Positions 8,377 to 17,593 of a stretch of DNA of 64,000 bases are shown piece after piece (position 1 is the stretch's first letter; every line of letters starts with the position of its first letter). This DNA is from Malaciobacter pacificus (GTDB lineage: Bacteria > Campylobacterota > Campylobacteria > Campylobacterales > Arcobacteraceae). Where the stretch lies: assembly GCF_004214795.1 (NCBI RefSeq), contig NZ_CP035928.1, forward strand, positions 2,542,001 to 2,606,000, in the 5' to 3' direction. A program made the position numbers and the translations under genes. A model generated the notes under the pieces. It worked only from the letters and a program-made list of their open reading frames with translations, ran no database searches and was not told the DNA's origin.

Positions 8377-9213
8377 ATGAATATATATTTATATGCAAAA
8401 AGTGGACATACAATTGGATTAGATGCAACAAAAAGATGTGCTGTTATTGCAAATATTTTTAAAGATTACGATCCTATATTATGTACAAGCGATTTCAGAG
8501 CGGGTGCATTTGCAAAAGATTTATTAGGTGTAAGAAAATATGTAAACATCGATGTAATTAGGAATTTACCCAATATTATGAATAGAAAAGATATCTTAAT
8601 TTTTGATACTCCTGAAGTAAATGAAGAAATGAGAAAGGATATGGAAGATTTTTGTTCTTTAGTTTATGATTTAAATGATGATACTAGTCAAATTATAGTT
8701 GATAAAAACTTATATTCAAAAGTTGAAACAGCAAAATTAGATAAAACAATATTTTATGGGGATGATGACTATCTCAATGAGTTTTTGAATATGGTTAAAA
8801 ATTCTGGTACATATAAGATAAATCTATTAATGGGTCACTACTTTTTTCTTGGAAATGAAAAACTATTTGCTGAACACTTTGATAATGTTATAGAGGAAGA
8901 AGAATATGTAGATACTATACAAAATAGTAAATACCTTTTAACAGGTTCAATTCAAGCTGCATTAGAATCTATAAGTTGTGGTAATTATCCAGTTTTATTA
9001 AAAAGAACAGATAAACTATATAATGAAAAATTAATAACTGACTTAAATATTCCTGTGATATTATCAAATGACTTAAATGAAATAATAGTAAGATTCGAAG
9101 AAATAATATCGAACTATCCCAATATTGTAAATTTTGCTCTTACAAATACTAAAAATATGTTTAGAGAAGTAAGTAAAAAGATCGAAACTTTCAATAAATT
9201 ATTGAATAACTAA
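8377..9213 (+). CDS. Conserved hypothetical protein, GT-B glycosyltransferase-like
   Basis: I do not recognise a named family for this 278-residue protein. Its layout resembles the GT-B fold of glycosyltransferases, epimerases and PseG-like enzymes: an N-terminal Rossmann half starting MNIYLYAKSGHTIGLDATKR, and a C-terminal half with TGSIQAALESISCGNYPVLL, the place where GT-B enzymes bind the nucleotide-sugar donor. There is no signal peptide or membrane segment. The start is supported by AAAGG 9 bp upstream. It begins 45 bp after the right end of an insertion sequence, so its native promoter may have been separated from it. Confidence 0.6.
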   Translation: MNIYLYAKSGHTIGLDATKRCAVIANIFKDYDPILCTSDFRAGAFAKDLLGVRKYVNIDVIRNLPNIMNRKDILIFDTPEVNEEMRKDMEDFCSLVYDLNDDTSQIIVDKNLYSKVETAKLDKTIFYGDDDYLNEFLNMVKNSGTYKINLLMGHYFFLGNEKLFAEHFDNVIEEEEYVDTIQNSKYLLTGSIQAALESISCGNYPVLLKRTDKLYNEKLITDLNIPVILSNDLNEIIVRFEEIISNYPNIVNFALTNTKNMFREVSKKIETFNKLLNN

Positions 9214-9313
9214 TCATAATTACATTATTATAAGTGCTAGTTATATTTATTTATGCTAATTATAAGGTAATTTAATATAAAATTTCAATAGAAACTCTAT
9301 TAAAGGGCTTATA

Positions 9314-10696
9314 ATGAGCGAGAAAAACGAATATCTAAGCAAAACACCTTTTAGAATTAAAAGATACTATGTTTATGCACTAATCACGATTATGGTTATG
9401 ATTACTCCATTTATAAAAATCAATGGAAATCATATATTTTTATTGTCATTTGATAAAAAGCAATTACATCTATTTGGTACAGCATTTGATATGCAAGAGT
9501 TGTATATGATGCCATTCTTATTAATGTTACTATTTTTAGGAATTTTTGCTGTTACTTCTTTAGGTGGAAGAGCATGGTGTGGATGGTCATGTCCTCAGAC
9601 AATTTTCAGAGTTATTTACAGGGATTTTATTGAAGGTAAACTTTTAGGTCTTAGAAGAATTAAAAATAAGCAAAAAGAACCTGATTGGTCAAAAGCTTCT
9701 AACAAATCAAAAAAAGTAATTGGTATTATAATTTGGTCAGTATTAGCTTTACTTGCGGCATCTAACTTTATGTGGTATTTTGTTCCACCTGAAGATTTCT
9801 TTGCTTATTTACAAGATCCATTTGAGCATACTTTTTTAATTGGATTTGTTTTAATAGTTGCTGCATTTTTAGTATATGATGTAGTTTTCTTACAAGAGAA
9901 CTTCTGTGTATATATTTGTCCTTACTCAAGAGTGCAATCAGTTCTTTATGATAATGACACTTTACAAGCTATTTATTCTAATAATAGAGGTGGACAAATC
10001 TATAATGAAAATAAAGAAAAAATGATTTTCAAAGCAAAAGATTTACCAGACCCTACAAATGAATGTACTACTTGTGAAGCCTGTGTTACAGTTTGTCCAA
10101 CACATATTGATATTAGGAAAGGTTTACAATTAGAGTGTATTAACTGTCTAGAGTGTGTTGATGCATGTACTACTGTTATGGGGAAATTAGGTAAACCTTC
10201 ACTTGTTCAATGGTCAAGTACAAATGAAATAGTTCATAATAAACCAACAAAAATGTTAAGAAAATCTACAATTATGTACTCAATTGCGTTACTAGTAGTT
10301 GTAGGCTTACTATTTGTTATGGGTGGAGAAAAAGAGTATATGTTATTAAATGTTAATAAAACTACTCAATTGTATAAAGTAAAAGAGAATAATGTAGTTT
10401 CAAATAACTTTGTATTACTTTTCCAAAACACTGAATCAAAGCCTTTAACATATAATTTAGAAATAATAGATAATCCAGATGTAAAAATTAAAAGATTTAA
10501 ACCATTTACATTGAGTCCAGGTAAAATGGCTAAAAAAGTTGTAATACTTGAAACTGATAAAATTTTAGTAAAAGACAATACAAAAGATACACCTATTACT
10601 ATTACATTAAAAGCTTATGCAACAGAAGAACCTCAAAGGGTAAGTGTTACTAGAAAAGCAGTATTTATTTATCCAAGAGCTGATAAATTAAAATAA
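9314..10696 (+). CDS. ccoG: Cytochrome c oxidase accessory protein CcoG
   Basis: The 460 residues give the CcoG/RdxA/FixG plan: a membrane segment near residue 20, more segments around residues 60, 140 and 170, two 4Fe-4S cysteine clusters (CTTCEACVTVCPTHIDIRKG and LECINCLECVDACTTVMG), another membrane segment near 325 and a periplasmic immunoglobulin-like C-terminal domain. The membrane-proximal motif GRAWCGWSCPQ is diagnostic. The protein helps supply copper, by reducing Cu(II), for assembly of cbb3 oxidase. The ccoNOPQ genes are not in the window. It stands alone, with a promoter region of about 100 bp upstream. Confidence 0.97.
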   Translation: MSEKNEYLSKTPFRIKRYYVYALITIMVMITPFIKINGNHIFLLSFDKKQLHLFGTAFDMQELYMMPFLLMLLFLGIFAVTSLGGRAWCGWSCPQTIFRVIYRDFIEGKLLGLRRIKNKQKEPDWSKASNKSKKVIGIIIWSVLALLAASNFMWYFVPPEDFFAYLQDPFEHTFLIGFVLIVAAFLVYDVVFLQENFCVYICPYSRVQSVLYDNDTLQAIYSNNRGGQIYNENKEKMIFKAKDLPDPTNECTTCEACVTVCPTHIDIRKGLQLECINCLECVDACTTVMGKLGKPSLVQWSSTNEIVHNKPTKMLRKSTIMYSIALLVVVGLLFVMGGEKEYMLLNVNKTTQLYKVKENNVVSNNFVLLFQNTESKPLTYNLEIIDNPDVKIKRFKPFTLSPGKMAKKVVILETDKILVKDNTKDTPITITLKAYATEEPQRVSVTRKAVFIYPRADKLK

Positions 10697-10699
10697 AAA

Positions 10700-10726
10700 C
10701 TAAGTAGGATATATTTTCCTACTTAG
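10700..10726 (+). terminator. Hairpin after ccoG
   Basis: CTAAGTAGGA (10700-10709) pairs perfectly with TCCTACTTAG (10717-10726). No T run follows, so termination would be weak or the hairpin may instead protect the 3' end of the mRNA. Confidence 0.6.
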
Positions 10727-10827
10727 CCTACAAACCTTCTTAATTAACTTACTTATCAACAAAACTTAGATAAAATCGCGAAATATATTTACAACTTATA
10801 CAACTATAATTTTTTGGAGAACTACTA

Positions 10828-12444
10828 ATGACAAAATTCATTTTCGTAACGGGTGGAGTTTTAAGCTCACTTGGAAAAGGTATTACATCAGCATCTATTG
10901 CAACAATTTTAAAACAATCAGGTTTTAACGTAAGTATGTTAAAAATCGACCCTTACTTAAATGTAGACCCAGGTACTATGAGTCCATTAGAACATGGTGA
11001 AGTTTTTGTTACAGCTGATGGTGCAGAAACTGACCTTGACTTAGGAAACTATGAAAGATTTATCGATAAAGAGCTTTCAAGTAAAAACTCATTTACAACA
11101 GGGCAAGTTTACCAAAGTGTTATTAAAAGAGAAAGAGAAGGTGGATACCTAGGTAAAACTATTCAAGTAATCCCACACGTTGTTGATGAAATTAAAGAAA
11201 GAATTTACGCAGCAGCTGAAGATAATGACTTTTTAATTATCGAACTTGGTGGAACAGTTGGAGATATCGAGGGACTTCCATTTATGGAAGCTATTAGAGC
11301 AATTAGACATGAATTAAACAAAAGAAATACTATGAATATTCATGTAAGTTTAATCCCATTTATTAAAGCAGCAGGGGAGCTTAAAACAAAACCAACTCAA
11401 CACTCTGTTCAAGAGTTAAGAAGAATTGGTATTACTCCTCATATGTTAGTTTGTAGAACAGAAAAAGAGTTACCCAAAGCATTAAAAGAAAAACTTGCAC
11501 TTTCTTGTGATATAGATAGAAATGCCGTAATTGAAGCTGGTGATGCACAATCTATTTACCAAGTTCCTTTACACTTCATAAAAGAAGGAATTTTAAATCC
11601 ACTATCAGAACACTTCAATATCAAAATTAAACCAAATATGGAAAAATGGGATACTTTAGTTAAAAATATTTTAGTACCTCAAGATGAAGTTACTATTGCA
11701 TTTGTAGGTAAATACTTAGATTTAAAAGAATCATACAAATCATTAATTGAAGGTTTAATTCACGCAGGAGCCCATTTAAATACTAAAATTAATATCAACT
11801 GGTGTGATAGTGAAAGAATTGAAGATGTAGGTGCTTATGAAATTATTGGAAATTCTGATGCAGTATTAGTTGCAGGTGGATTTGGACACAGAGGTGTTGA
11901 AGGTAAACTTGAAGCTATTAAATATGCAAGAGAGAATAAAATTCCTTATTTAGGTATCTGTCTTGGTATGCAATTATCAATTGTTGAGTACTGTAGAAAT
12001 GTACTTGGAATTGAAGATGCAAACTCAATTGAATTTGATGAAAAAACTCCCAATCCAGTAATTTACTTAATTGATGAGTTTATTGACCAAAGTGGGGAGA
12101 AACAACTTAGAACTCATAAATCACCAATGGGTGGAACTATGAGACTTGGAGAGTATCCATTTGAACCATTAAAAGGTTCTAAATTAGAAGCTGCTTATGG
12201 TAAAGATGGTGTTTACCATGAAAGACATAGACATAGATATGAAGCAAACCCAGCATATAAAGAAAAATTAGAAGAAGCTGGAATGATAGTTTCAGGTCAA
12301 TCAAATGGCTTAATTGAAGCAGTTGAAATCAAAGACCATCCATGGTTTGTAGGAGTACAATTCCACCCTGAATTTACTTCTCACTTAGAAACACCAAATC
12401 CAATTATTTTAGAGTTTGTAAAACAAGCAAATAAAAAAGACTAA
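10828..12444 (+). CDS. pyrG: CTP synthase
   Basis: PyrG makes CTP from UTP, ATP and glutamine. The 538-residue protein has the amidoligase domain first ([17 protein letters not shown] nucleotide loop near residue 8; [16 protein letters not shown]) and then the class I glutamine amidotransferase domain, with nucleophile motif GICLGMQLS and the HPEF triad element near the end. Length is normal for the family. A GGAG ribosome site lies ahead of the ATG. The stop codon overlaps the recJ start by one base (TAATG), so the two genes are translationally coupled. Confidence 0.98.
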   Translation: MTKFIFVTGGVLSSLGKGITSASIATILKQSGFNVSMLKIDPYLNVDPGTMSPLEHGEVFVTADGAETDLDLGNYERFIDKELSSKNSFTTGQVYQSVIKREREGGYLGKTIQVIPHVVDEIKERIYAAAEDNDFLIIELGGTVGDIEGLPFMEAIRAIRHELNKRNTMNIHVSLIPFIKAAGELKTKPTQHSVQELRRIGITPHMLVCRTEKELPKALKEKLALSCDIDRNAVIEAGDAQSIYQVPLHFIKEGILNPLSEHFNIKIKPNMEKWDTLVKNILVPQDEVTIAFVGKYLDLKESYKSLIEGLIHAGAHLNTKININWCDSERIEDVGAYEIIGNSDAVLVAGGFGHRGVEGKLEAIKYARENKIPYLGICLGMQLSIVEYCRNVLGIEDANSIEFDEKTPNPVIYLIDEFIDQSGEKQLRTHKSPMGGTMRLGEYPFEPLKGSKLEAAYGKDGVYHERHRHRYEANPAYKEKLEEAGMIVSGQSNGLIEAVEIKDHPWFVGVQFHPEFTSHLETPNPIILEFVKQANKKD

Positions 12445-14012
12445 TGTCAAAAATTACTAAAACTAGGCTCTTTGAGCTTCTTAGTGCAAGGCATAGGAAC
12501 AATCCCTATTCTCGCCTTGCAAACATTCCCTCACCTGATAATTTCAAAGATATCAAAAAAGCAACTTCAAGAATTAAACAAGCAATAATAGAAAATGAAA
12601 CAATCACAATCGTTGGAGATTATGATGTTGATGGAGTTGTATCAACAACTATAATGCTTGATTTCTTTGAAAAAATAAATATAAAAGTTAATCACATTAT
12701 TCCAAATAGATTTGTTCATGGTTATGGATTAAGTCCTAAGATAGTAGATATGATTGATAGTGGTTTAGTAATCACTGTTGATAATGGAATTTCAGCTTAT
12801 AATGCAAGTGTGAAACTACAAGAAAAAGGAATTGATTTAATCATCACAGATCATCACACTGTTGGTGAACAATTACCTATTGCCCATGCTATTGTAAATC
12901 CTAAACAACATGATTGTAACTTTGAATTTAAAGATATTTGTGGGGCACAAGTTGCGTGGTACTTATGTGCCGCAATTAAAAAAGAATTGAACCTTGAAGT
13001 AAATATGGGAGAGTTCTTAGACTTATTATGTGTTGCTATAATTGCAGATATTATGCCTATGACTGCACTTAATTATACTATGGTAAAACAAGGTTTAAAA
13101 AAACTAAAAACTTCAAAAAGACAAGCCTTTAAAAAACTAAATGAAATCATGCCCAAACAAGTATTGGTTTCAGATGATATTGGATTTTTCATTGCTCCAA
13201 AACTAAACAGCGCAGGAAGAATGGATGATGCTTCAGTTGCACTAGAGTTTTTACTTTCAAAAACTCCTTTTGAAGCTGATGAGGGCTTAGGATTACTTGA
13301 AGAGCTTAATAATTTTAGAAAATCGCTTCAAGAAGAGATATCTAAAAAAGCAGATCAAAAAACAAATAGTGAAGATAAAGCTGTAGTAGTTTGGGGTGAA
13401 GCTTGGCATGAAGGGGTTATAGGGATAGTTGCCTCAAAACTATCAAATGCATACAAAAAACCTGCTTTTATATTCTCTGTTAATAATGGTATTGCAAAAG
13501 GTAGTGCTAGAGCAAACGCTGATATAAATCTATACGATATTATTTCAAAAGCTTCTCATATACTTTTAGGTTTTGGTGGACATAAAAATGCAGCAGGATT
13601 ATCCTTAAAAGAAGAAAACCTAGAAGAGTTTAAAACTATAATAAATCAAGAATTAGCAAATGCTAAAAAAGAGGATTTACATATAGAACCTATTACTTTA
13701 GGTGAATTAGATGTTCAAAGTGTTGACTTAGAGTTTTTATCTATTATTGAACAGTTTGAACCATATGGATTAGAAAACCATAGACCAATATTTAAATTAA
13801 CTAATACTCAACTTGTAAAATATGATTTAATAGGAAAAGATAAAAATCATTTAAAACTTACATTAAATAGTGATGGAGTTATTTTTGAAGCACTTAAGTT
13901 CAATGATGACAATACAAACCTTCCTACAAATTTAGATTTAATAGTAAGTGTTAGTAAAAATGAGTTTAGAGGAGAGGTTACTCCACAGTTTCTAATTCAA
14001 GATATATTATAA
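12444..14012 (+). CDS. recJ: Single-strand-specific 5'-3' exonuclease RecJ
   Basis: RecJ degrades single-stranded DNA 5' to 3' in recombination and repair. The 522-residue protein carries the DHH phosphoesterase motifs GDYDVDGV (about residue 58), TVDNGIS and ITDHHTVGE, and a DHHA1 domain with GGHKNAAGLS, followed by an OB-fold-like tail. It is coupled to pyrG by a TAATG overlap. Its last 6 bp overlap the end of the convergent lipoprotein gene. Confidence 0.96.
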   Translation: MSKITKTRLFELLSARHRNNPYSRLANIPSPDNFKDIKKATSRIKQAIIENETITIVGDYDVDGVVSTTIMLDFFEKINIKVNHIIPNRFVHGYGLSPKIVDMIDSGLVITVDNGISAYNASVKLQEKGIDLIITDHHTVGEQLPIAHAIVNPKQHDCNFEFKDICGAQVAWYLCAAIKKELNLEVNMGEFLDLLCVAIIADIMPMTALNYTMVKQGLKKLKTSKRQAFKKLNEIMPKQVLVSDDIGFFIAPKLNSAGRMDDASVALEFLLSKTPFEADEGLGLLEELNNFRKSLQEEISKKADQKTNSEDKAVVVWGEAWHEGVIGIVASKLSNAYKKPAFIFSVNNGIAKGSARANADINLYDIISKASHILLGFGGHKNAAGLSLKEENLEEFKTIINQELANAKKEDLHIEPITLGELDVQSVDLEFLSIIEQFEPYGLENHRPIFKLTNTQLVKYDLIGKDKNHLKLTLNSDGVIFEALKFNDDNTNLPTNLDLIVSVSKNEFRGEVTPQFLIQDIL

Positions 14013-14603
14013 AACTACATTAGGTCGAAGAACTGGATTAAGTTCATCTTGACCTTCTAGTTGAAGAATCTCTTTATCAATATCTGTTCTTTCATAAGAT
14101 GAAGAAAGAATATTTCCAGATCTTATATCTATAAGTTTGATAAAAACATTTAAACTTTTACTTGTAATTGAGTATGTTCCAACTACTGCATATCTTTGAT
14201 TAGAAGTTATCTCATCACTTATTATTTGATTTTTATCTCTTGTAAGCATGTTAAAGCCAGTAGAACCTAATTCAAACTGTTTTCCCATTTCTACTTCTCT
14301 AACAATAATATCTAAGGAAACTAGCTTATCTTTCAAAATATCAGATAATAAAAAACCTAATTGTGACCTGTTTTTTAATTTATCTAAATTAACGAAATCT
14401 GATACTAAAACAATATCATTACTTTTAACTTTTCTTTTTATTTTACTAGCAGATTCATCTACTAGTTTAGAAACTAATGAGTGAAAATCATTTGTACCTG
14501 TTTGAAAAGTTACTGGAATTTTATGATAAGAACATGATGTTAAAAAAAGAGATAAAAGCACAAGTGAAAACACTCTTACTTTTAAACATGAAATAGTTAT
14601 CAT
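14007..14603 (-). CDS. FlgO-family outer-membrane lipoprotein (second of two)
   Basis: A lipoprotein signal ends in the lipobox LTSC (cysteine near residue 24). The mature part matches the FlgO domain, with the sequence DIVLVSDFVNLDKLKNRSQL, then LGFLLSDILKDKL, YAVVGTYSI and KLIDIRSGNILSS. FlgO proteins in Vibrio are outer-membrane lipoproteins linked to flagellar motility. The gene lies 5 bp downstream of a related gene, forming a tandem pair. The link to flagella here is inference, as no flagellar gene is in the window. Confidence 0.82.
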   Translation of the reverse strand: MITISCLKVRVFSLVLLSLFLTSCSYHKIPVTFQTGTNDFHSLVSKLVDESASKIKRKVKSNDIVLVSDFVNLDKLKNRSQLGFLLSDILKDKLVSLDIIVREVEMGKQFELGSTGFNMLTRDKNQIISDEITSNQRYAVVGTYSITSKSLNVFIKLIDIRSGNILSSSYERTDIDKEILQLEGQDELNPVLRPNVVL

Positions 14604-14608
14604 TTTTA

Positions 14609-15358
14609 CTATTTTTCTTCTATAATTTTTACTGTTCTAGCTGGTTTACAATCTTTAAAAATAATACAATCATTTACATACCCGTGATCATAAGTAGATC
14701 TTGCACTTGTAATAATTTTACCTGTAATATTATCAATTACTCTTGCATTTAACATAATTTTACCAAGTTGTCTTGAGTAAGTACCAACTACAACATATGT
14801 ATTAGGGATTTTACTTTTTAATTTATGTGGCTTTCTTGTAATGAAATATTCACCTTGGTCATTTACAGAAACTGCCATTTGACCTCTATATTCAATAACA
14901 TTAAAACCTCTATTTGACATCTCATTTATTAAACTTTCACTAACAATTCTTCCAAATTCAGTAGTTTTCTTAAATTGGTCAAGTCTAACAAATGAAGTAA
15001 TTAAAACAGGTTTAGAAGTAGCCATCTTTTGATTTCTCATCATTTGAGTTGCAAGAGAGTTAATAGTAGCTTCTAAAGTCTTTTGAGTAGTAATATACAT
15101 TTCATTATCATTAGCAATTTTCATATACTCTTTTGTAACTTGAAGATTATTGTTAACCTGATTTACATGAGGTGTTTTATAAGCATTATTAGTATCAGAA
15201 CTATTTGTTTTTTTAGGTTCTCCACCAAAAACTGAAGTAGAAACTTTATAACTTCCATCACTTTGAGGCACTACAGATTGTTTAATGTTACAACCTACAA
15301 TACTTAAAGAAAAAACTCCCAAAAACAAAATCTTTGATAAACTACTAATCATTCTCAT
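14609..15358 (-). CDS. FlgO-family outer-membrane lipoprotein (first of two)
   Basis: This 249-residue protein has a lipobox SIVGC (cysteine at about 23), a low-complexity linker rich in Ser, Thr and Asn, then a FlgO domain: PVLITSFVRLDQFKKTTEFG, RIVSESLINEMSNRGFNVIE, TYVVVGTYSR and RVIDNITGKIITSA. It has the same architecture as the next gene but only distant sequence similarity, so the pair is an old duplication. It is the first gene of the two-gene transcript. Confidence 0.82.
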   Translation of the reverse strand: MRMISSLSKILFLGVFSLSIVGCNIKQSVVPQSDGSYKVSTSVFGGEPKKTNSSDTNNAYKTPHVNQVNNNLQVTKEYMKIANDNEMYITTQKTLEATINSLATQMMRNQKMATSKPVLITSFVRLDQFKKTTEFGRIVSESLINEMSNRGFNVIEYRGQMAVSVNDQGEYFITRKPHKLKSKIPNTYVVVGTYSRQLGKIMLNARVIDNITGKIITSARSTYDHGYVNDCIIFKDCKPARTVKIIEEK

Positions 15359-15488
15359 AATCCCTCTAACTTAATTTCCTTAAATTTTATTTAAAACTTG
15401 CTTACATATTCTTGAAAATAATTTATTCTATGCTCTATAAAGCTTTAATTTCCTTTTTTATATAATCAAAAAAACAAAAAGGATTTTC

Positions 15489-16034
15489 ATGGCAAAATTA
15501 ATAATTCCTATTTCAAATGGATTTGAAGAGATTGAAGCTGTTTCAATTATTGATATTTGTAGACGTGCAGAAATTGATGTAACTATTGCGGCGATTGAGG
15601 ATATAGAAACAAAAGGTGCAAATGGAATTATCATTAAAGCTGATTGCTTAATCGAGGCTATCGATTCTAAAAATTTTGATATGATAGTTCTTCCGGGTGG
15701 ACTCCCAAATGCATTTACATTAGCTGAAAATGAAAAAGTTCAAACTCTATTAAAAGAGTTTAAACAACAAAATAAAAATATTGGTGCAATTTGTGCAGCA
15801 CCTTATGCACTTCATACAGCTGGTGTTTTAAATCAAAACTATACATGTTACCCAAGTTTTGAGAAGAAAATAAAAGATGAAGGTTACCATGATAGTGATG
15901 CAATTGTAATAGATGGAAATGTTATCACATCAAGAGGACCAGGAACTGCAATGAGTTTTGGACTTGAAATAGTAAGAGTTCTTTGTGATGAGGCTACTTA
16001 CAAAAATATAAAAAATGGTTTATTAGCAAATTAA
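15489..16034 (+). CDS. DJ-1/PfpI family protein (YajL/ThiJ-like)
   Basis: The 181 residues give a complete DJ-1 fold. The conserved glutamate lies in GFEEIEA (residues 11-17), the glycine turn in LPGGLPNAF, and the reactive cysteine is C102 in GAICAAP. A histidine follows at 109. Members act as cysteine-based protectants against oxidants and glyoxals; older annotations call them ThiJ. The start is set by AAAAAGGA 8 bp upstream. It is monocistronic or weakly linked to the next gene 45 bp on. Confidence 0.93.
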   Translation: MAKLIIPISNGFEEIEAVSIIDICRRAEIDVTIAAIEDIETKGANGIIIKADCLIEAIDSKNFDMIVLPGGLPNAFTLAENEKVQTLLKEFKQQNKNIGAICAAPYALHTAGVLNQNYTCYPSFEKKIKDEGYHDSDAIVIDGNVITSRGPGTAMSFGLEIVRVLCDEATYKNIKNGLLAN

Positions 16035-16079
16035 TAAATTTGTTATTTAAATGTAACCAATTAAAATTAAAATGCTTCA

Positions 16080-16817
16080 ATGAAATACAGAAGCATTTTT
16101 ATATCAGATATACACTTAGGAACACGCTTTTCAAAAGCAAAGCAACTACTTAAATTTTTAAAACATCACGATTGTGAAAACCTCATTTTAGTTGGAGATA
16201 TTATAGATGGGTGGGCCATAAAACGAAAGTTTGTGTGGCCTCAAGCACACTCTGATGTTATTCAAAAAGTTTTAAAAAAAGCAAGAAAAGGTACAAATGT
16301 AACTTTTATTACAGGTAACCATGATGAATTTTTAAGACCATTTGTTCCTTTAATACTTGGTAATTCATTAAATATTGCAAATGAATTAGACTACAACTGT
16401 TTAAATGGGAAAAAATATTATGTAACACATGGAGATTTTTTTGATTCAATAACAATGACAAAAAAATGGCTAGCCATTTTAGGAGATTATGGATATGACC
16501 TTTTATTACATTTAAACGCTGCTTTAAATTTTGTAAGAAAAAAATTGGGAATAAAAAAATATTGGTCACTATCAAAATATGTTAAAGATAATGTGAAATC
16601 TTCTGTATCTTTCATAAGTGATTTTGAAAATGTATTATCCAATCATGCTAAAAATAAAGGATATGATGGTATTATTTGTGGACATATCCATAAAGCTGAA
16701 ATCAAAGATATTGATGGAATTGAATACCTAAATTGTGGAGATTGGGTTGAAAATTGCACTGCAATAGTTGAAACATATGATGGAGAATTTAAAATAATTA
16801 ATTGGTTAGATAAATGA
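16080..16817 (+). CDS. Metallophosphoesterase, LpxH-like (UDP-diacylglucosamine diphosphatase type)
   Basis: The binuclear metal site is complete: D10 and H12 (SDIHLGTRF), D40 (VGDIIDGW), N80-H81 (TGNHDEF), H117 (THGDFFD) and a final GHIH. LpxH-type enzymes cleave UDP-2,3-diacylglucosamine in lipid A synthesis at the inner membrane. At 245 residues it belongs to the longer subgroup seen outside Enterobacteria, so the substrate is likely but not proven. The stop overlaps the next start (ATGA). Confidence 0.87.
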   Translation: MKYRSIFISDIHLGTRFSKAKQLLKFLKHHDCENLILVGDIIDGWAIKRKFVWPQAHSDVIQKVLKKARKGTNVTFITGNHDEFLRPFVPLILGNSLNIANELDYNCLNGKKYYVTHGDFFDSITMTKKWLAILGDYGYDLLLHLNAALNFVRKKLGIKKYWSLSKYVKDNVKSSVSFISDFENVLSNHAKNKGYDGIICGHIHKAEIKDIDGIEYLNCGDWVENCTAIVETYDGEFKIINWLDK

Positions 16818-17569
16818 ATTTTGCATTTGTTTTAGGTGGTGGTGCTGCAAGAGGTGCTTTTCACTTAGGTTTTTTACATTTTTGCGAAGAAAATAAAATA
16901 GAAATCAATGCCTATAGTGGCTCATCAATTGGAGCAATTATTAGTGCCTCTCACGCAAGTGGAGTTAGAGCAAAAGAACAACTTGAATTATTTTCTAGTA
17001 ATGACGTAAAAAAAGCTTTAAAATTTAACTATTTTAAAAATGGACTTCTTAAAATTGATGAGACTCATAAAATCATAGATAAAATGCTACCAATAAAAAA
17101 ACTTGAAGATATCCCAAAACCTGTATGGGTAAATGCTTATGATATAAAAAAAAGAGAGCTTTATTACTTTAATAGTGGTGATACGGTATCTTTATGTATG
17201 GCTTCAAGTGCATTAATACCTATATTCAAACCTATAAGTTATGAAAATATGTATCTAATAGATGGTGGACTTTTTGATAATCTTCCTATAAAACCACTTG
17301 AAAATAAAGGCTATGATATTGTTACAATTGACTTGTTTGCAAAAAGAAATGATAATCAGCAAAAAAAGAAATTTAATTTATCAAGAACACTAAAAAAAAC
17401 ATTTTTAACACAACTTTGTAAAAATCATATATATACTTTGGAAAAGACAGACCAATATGTAGGAAATGGCAACATAAATGACTTTTCTTTATTTACATTT
17501 AATGAACTAAATGATTGTTTCAATCTTGGTTTTAAAGAGGCTCAAAAACATTTTTTAGATATACTATAA
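16814..17569 (+). CDS. Patatin-like phospholipase (RssA-type)
   Basis: The oxyanion loop GGGAARGAF lies at residues 8-16, the nucleophile serine is S38 in GSSIG, and the catalytic aspartate is in IDGGLFDN. These make up the Ser-Asp dyad of patatin lipases. The 251-residue protein has no signal peptide and is probably cytoplasmic or membrane-associated. It overlaps the LpxH-like gene by 4 bp, so the two are coupled and may both act on lipids. Confidence 0.93.
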   Translation: MNFAFVLGGGAARGAFHLGFLHFCEENKIEINAYSGSSIGAIISASHASGVRAKEQLELFSSNDVKKALKFNYFKNGLLKIDETHKIIDKMLPIKKLEDIPKPVWVNAYDIKKRELYYFNSGDTVSLCMASSALIPIFKPISYENMYLIDGGLFDNLPIKPLENKGYDIVTIDLFAKRNDNQQKKKFNLSRTLKKTFLTQLCKNHIYTLEKTDQYVGNGNINDFSLFTFNELNDCFNLGFKEAQKHFLDIL

Positions 17570-17593
17570 ATAAAAATTTATAAAGATTTATAT

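Noticed and set aside
8241-8462. 73-codon frame spanning the right end of the third insertion sequence
   Set aside because: It runs across the IS boundary and overlaps the GT-B-like gene in another frame; there is no good ribosome site.
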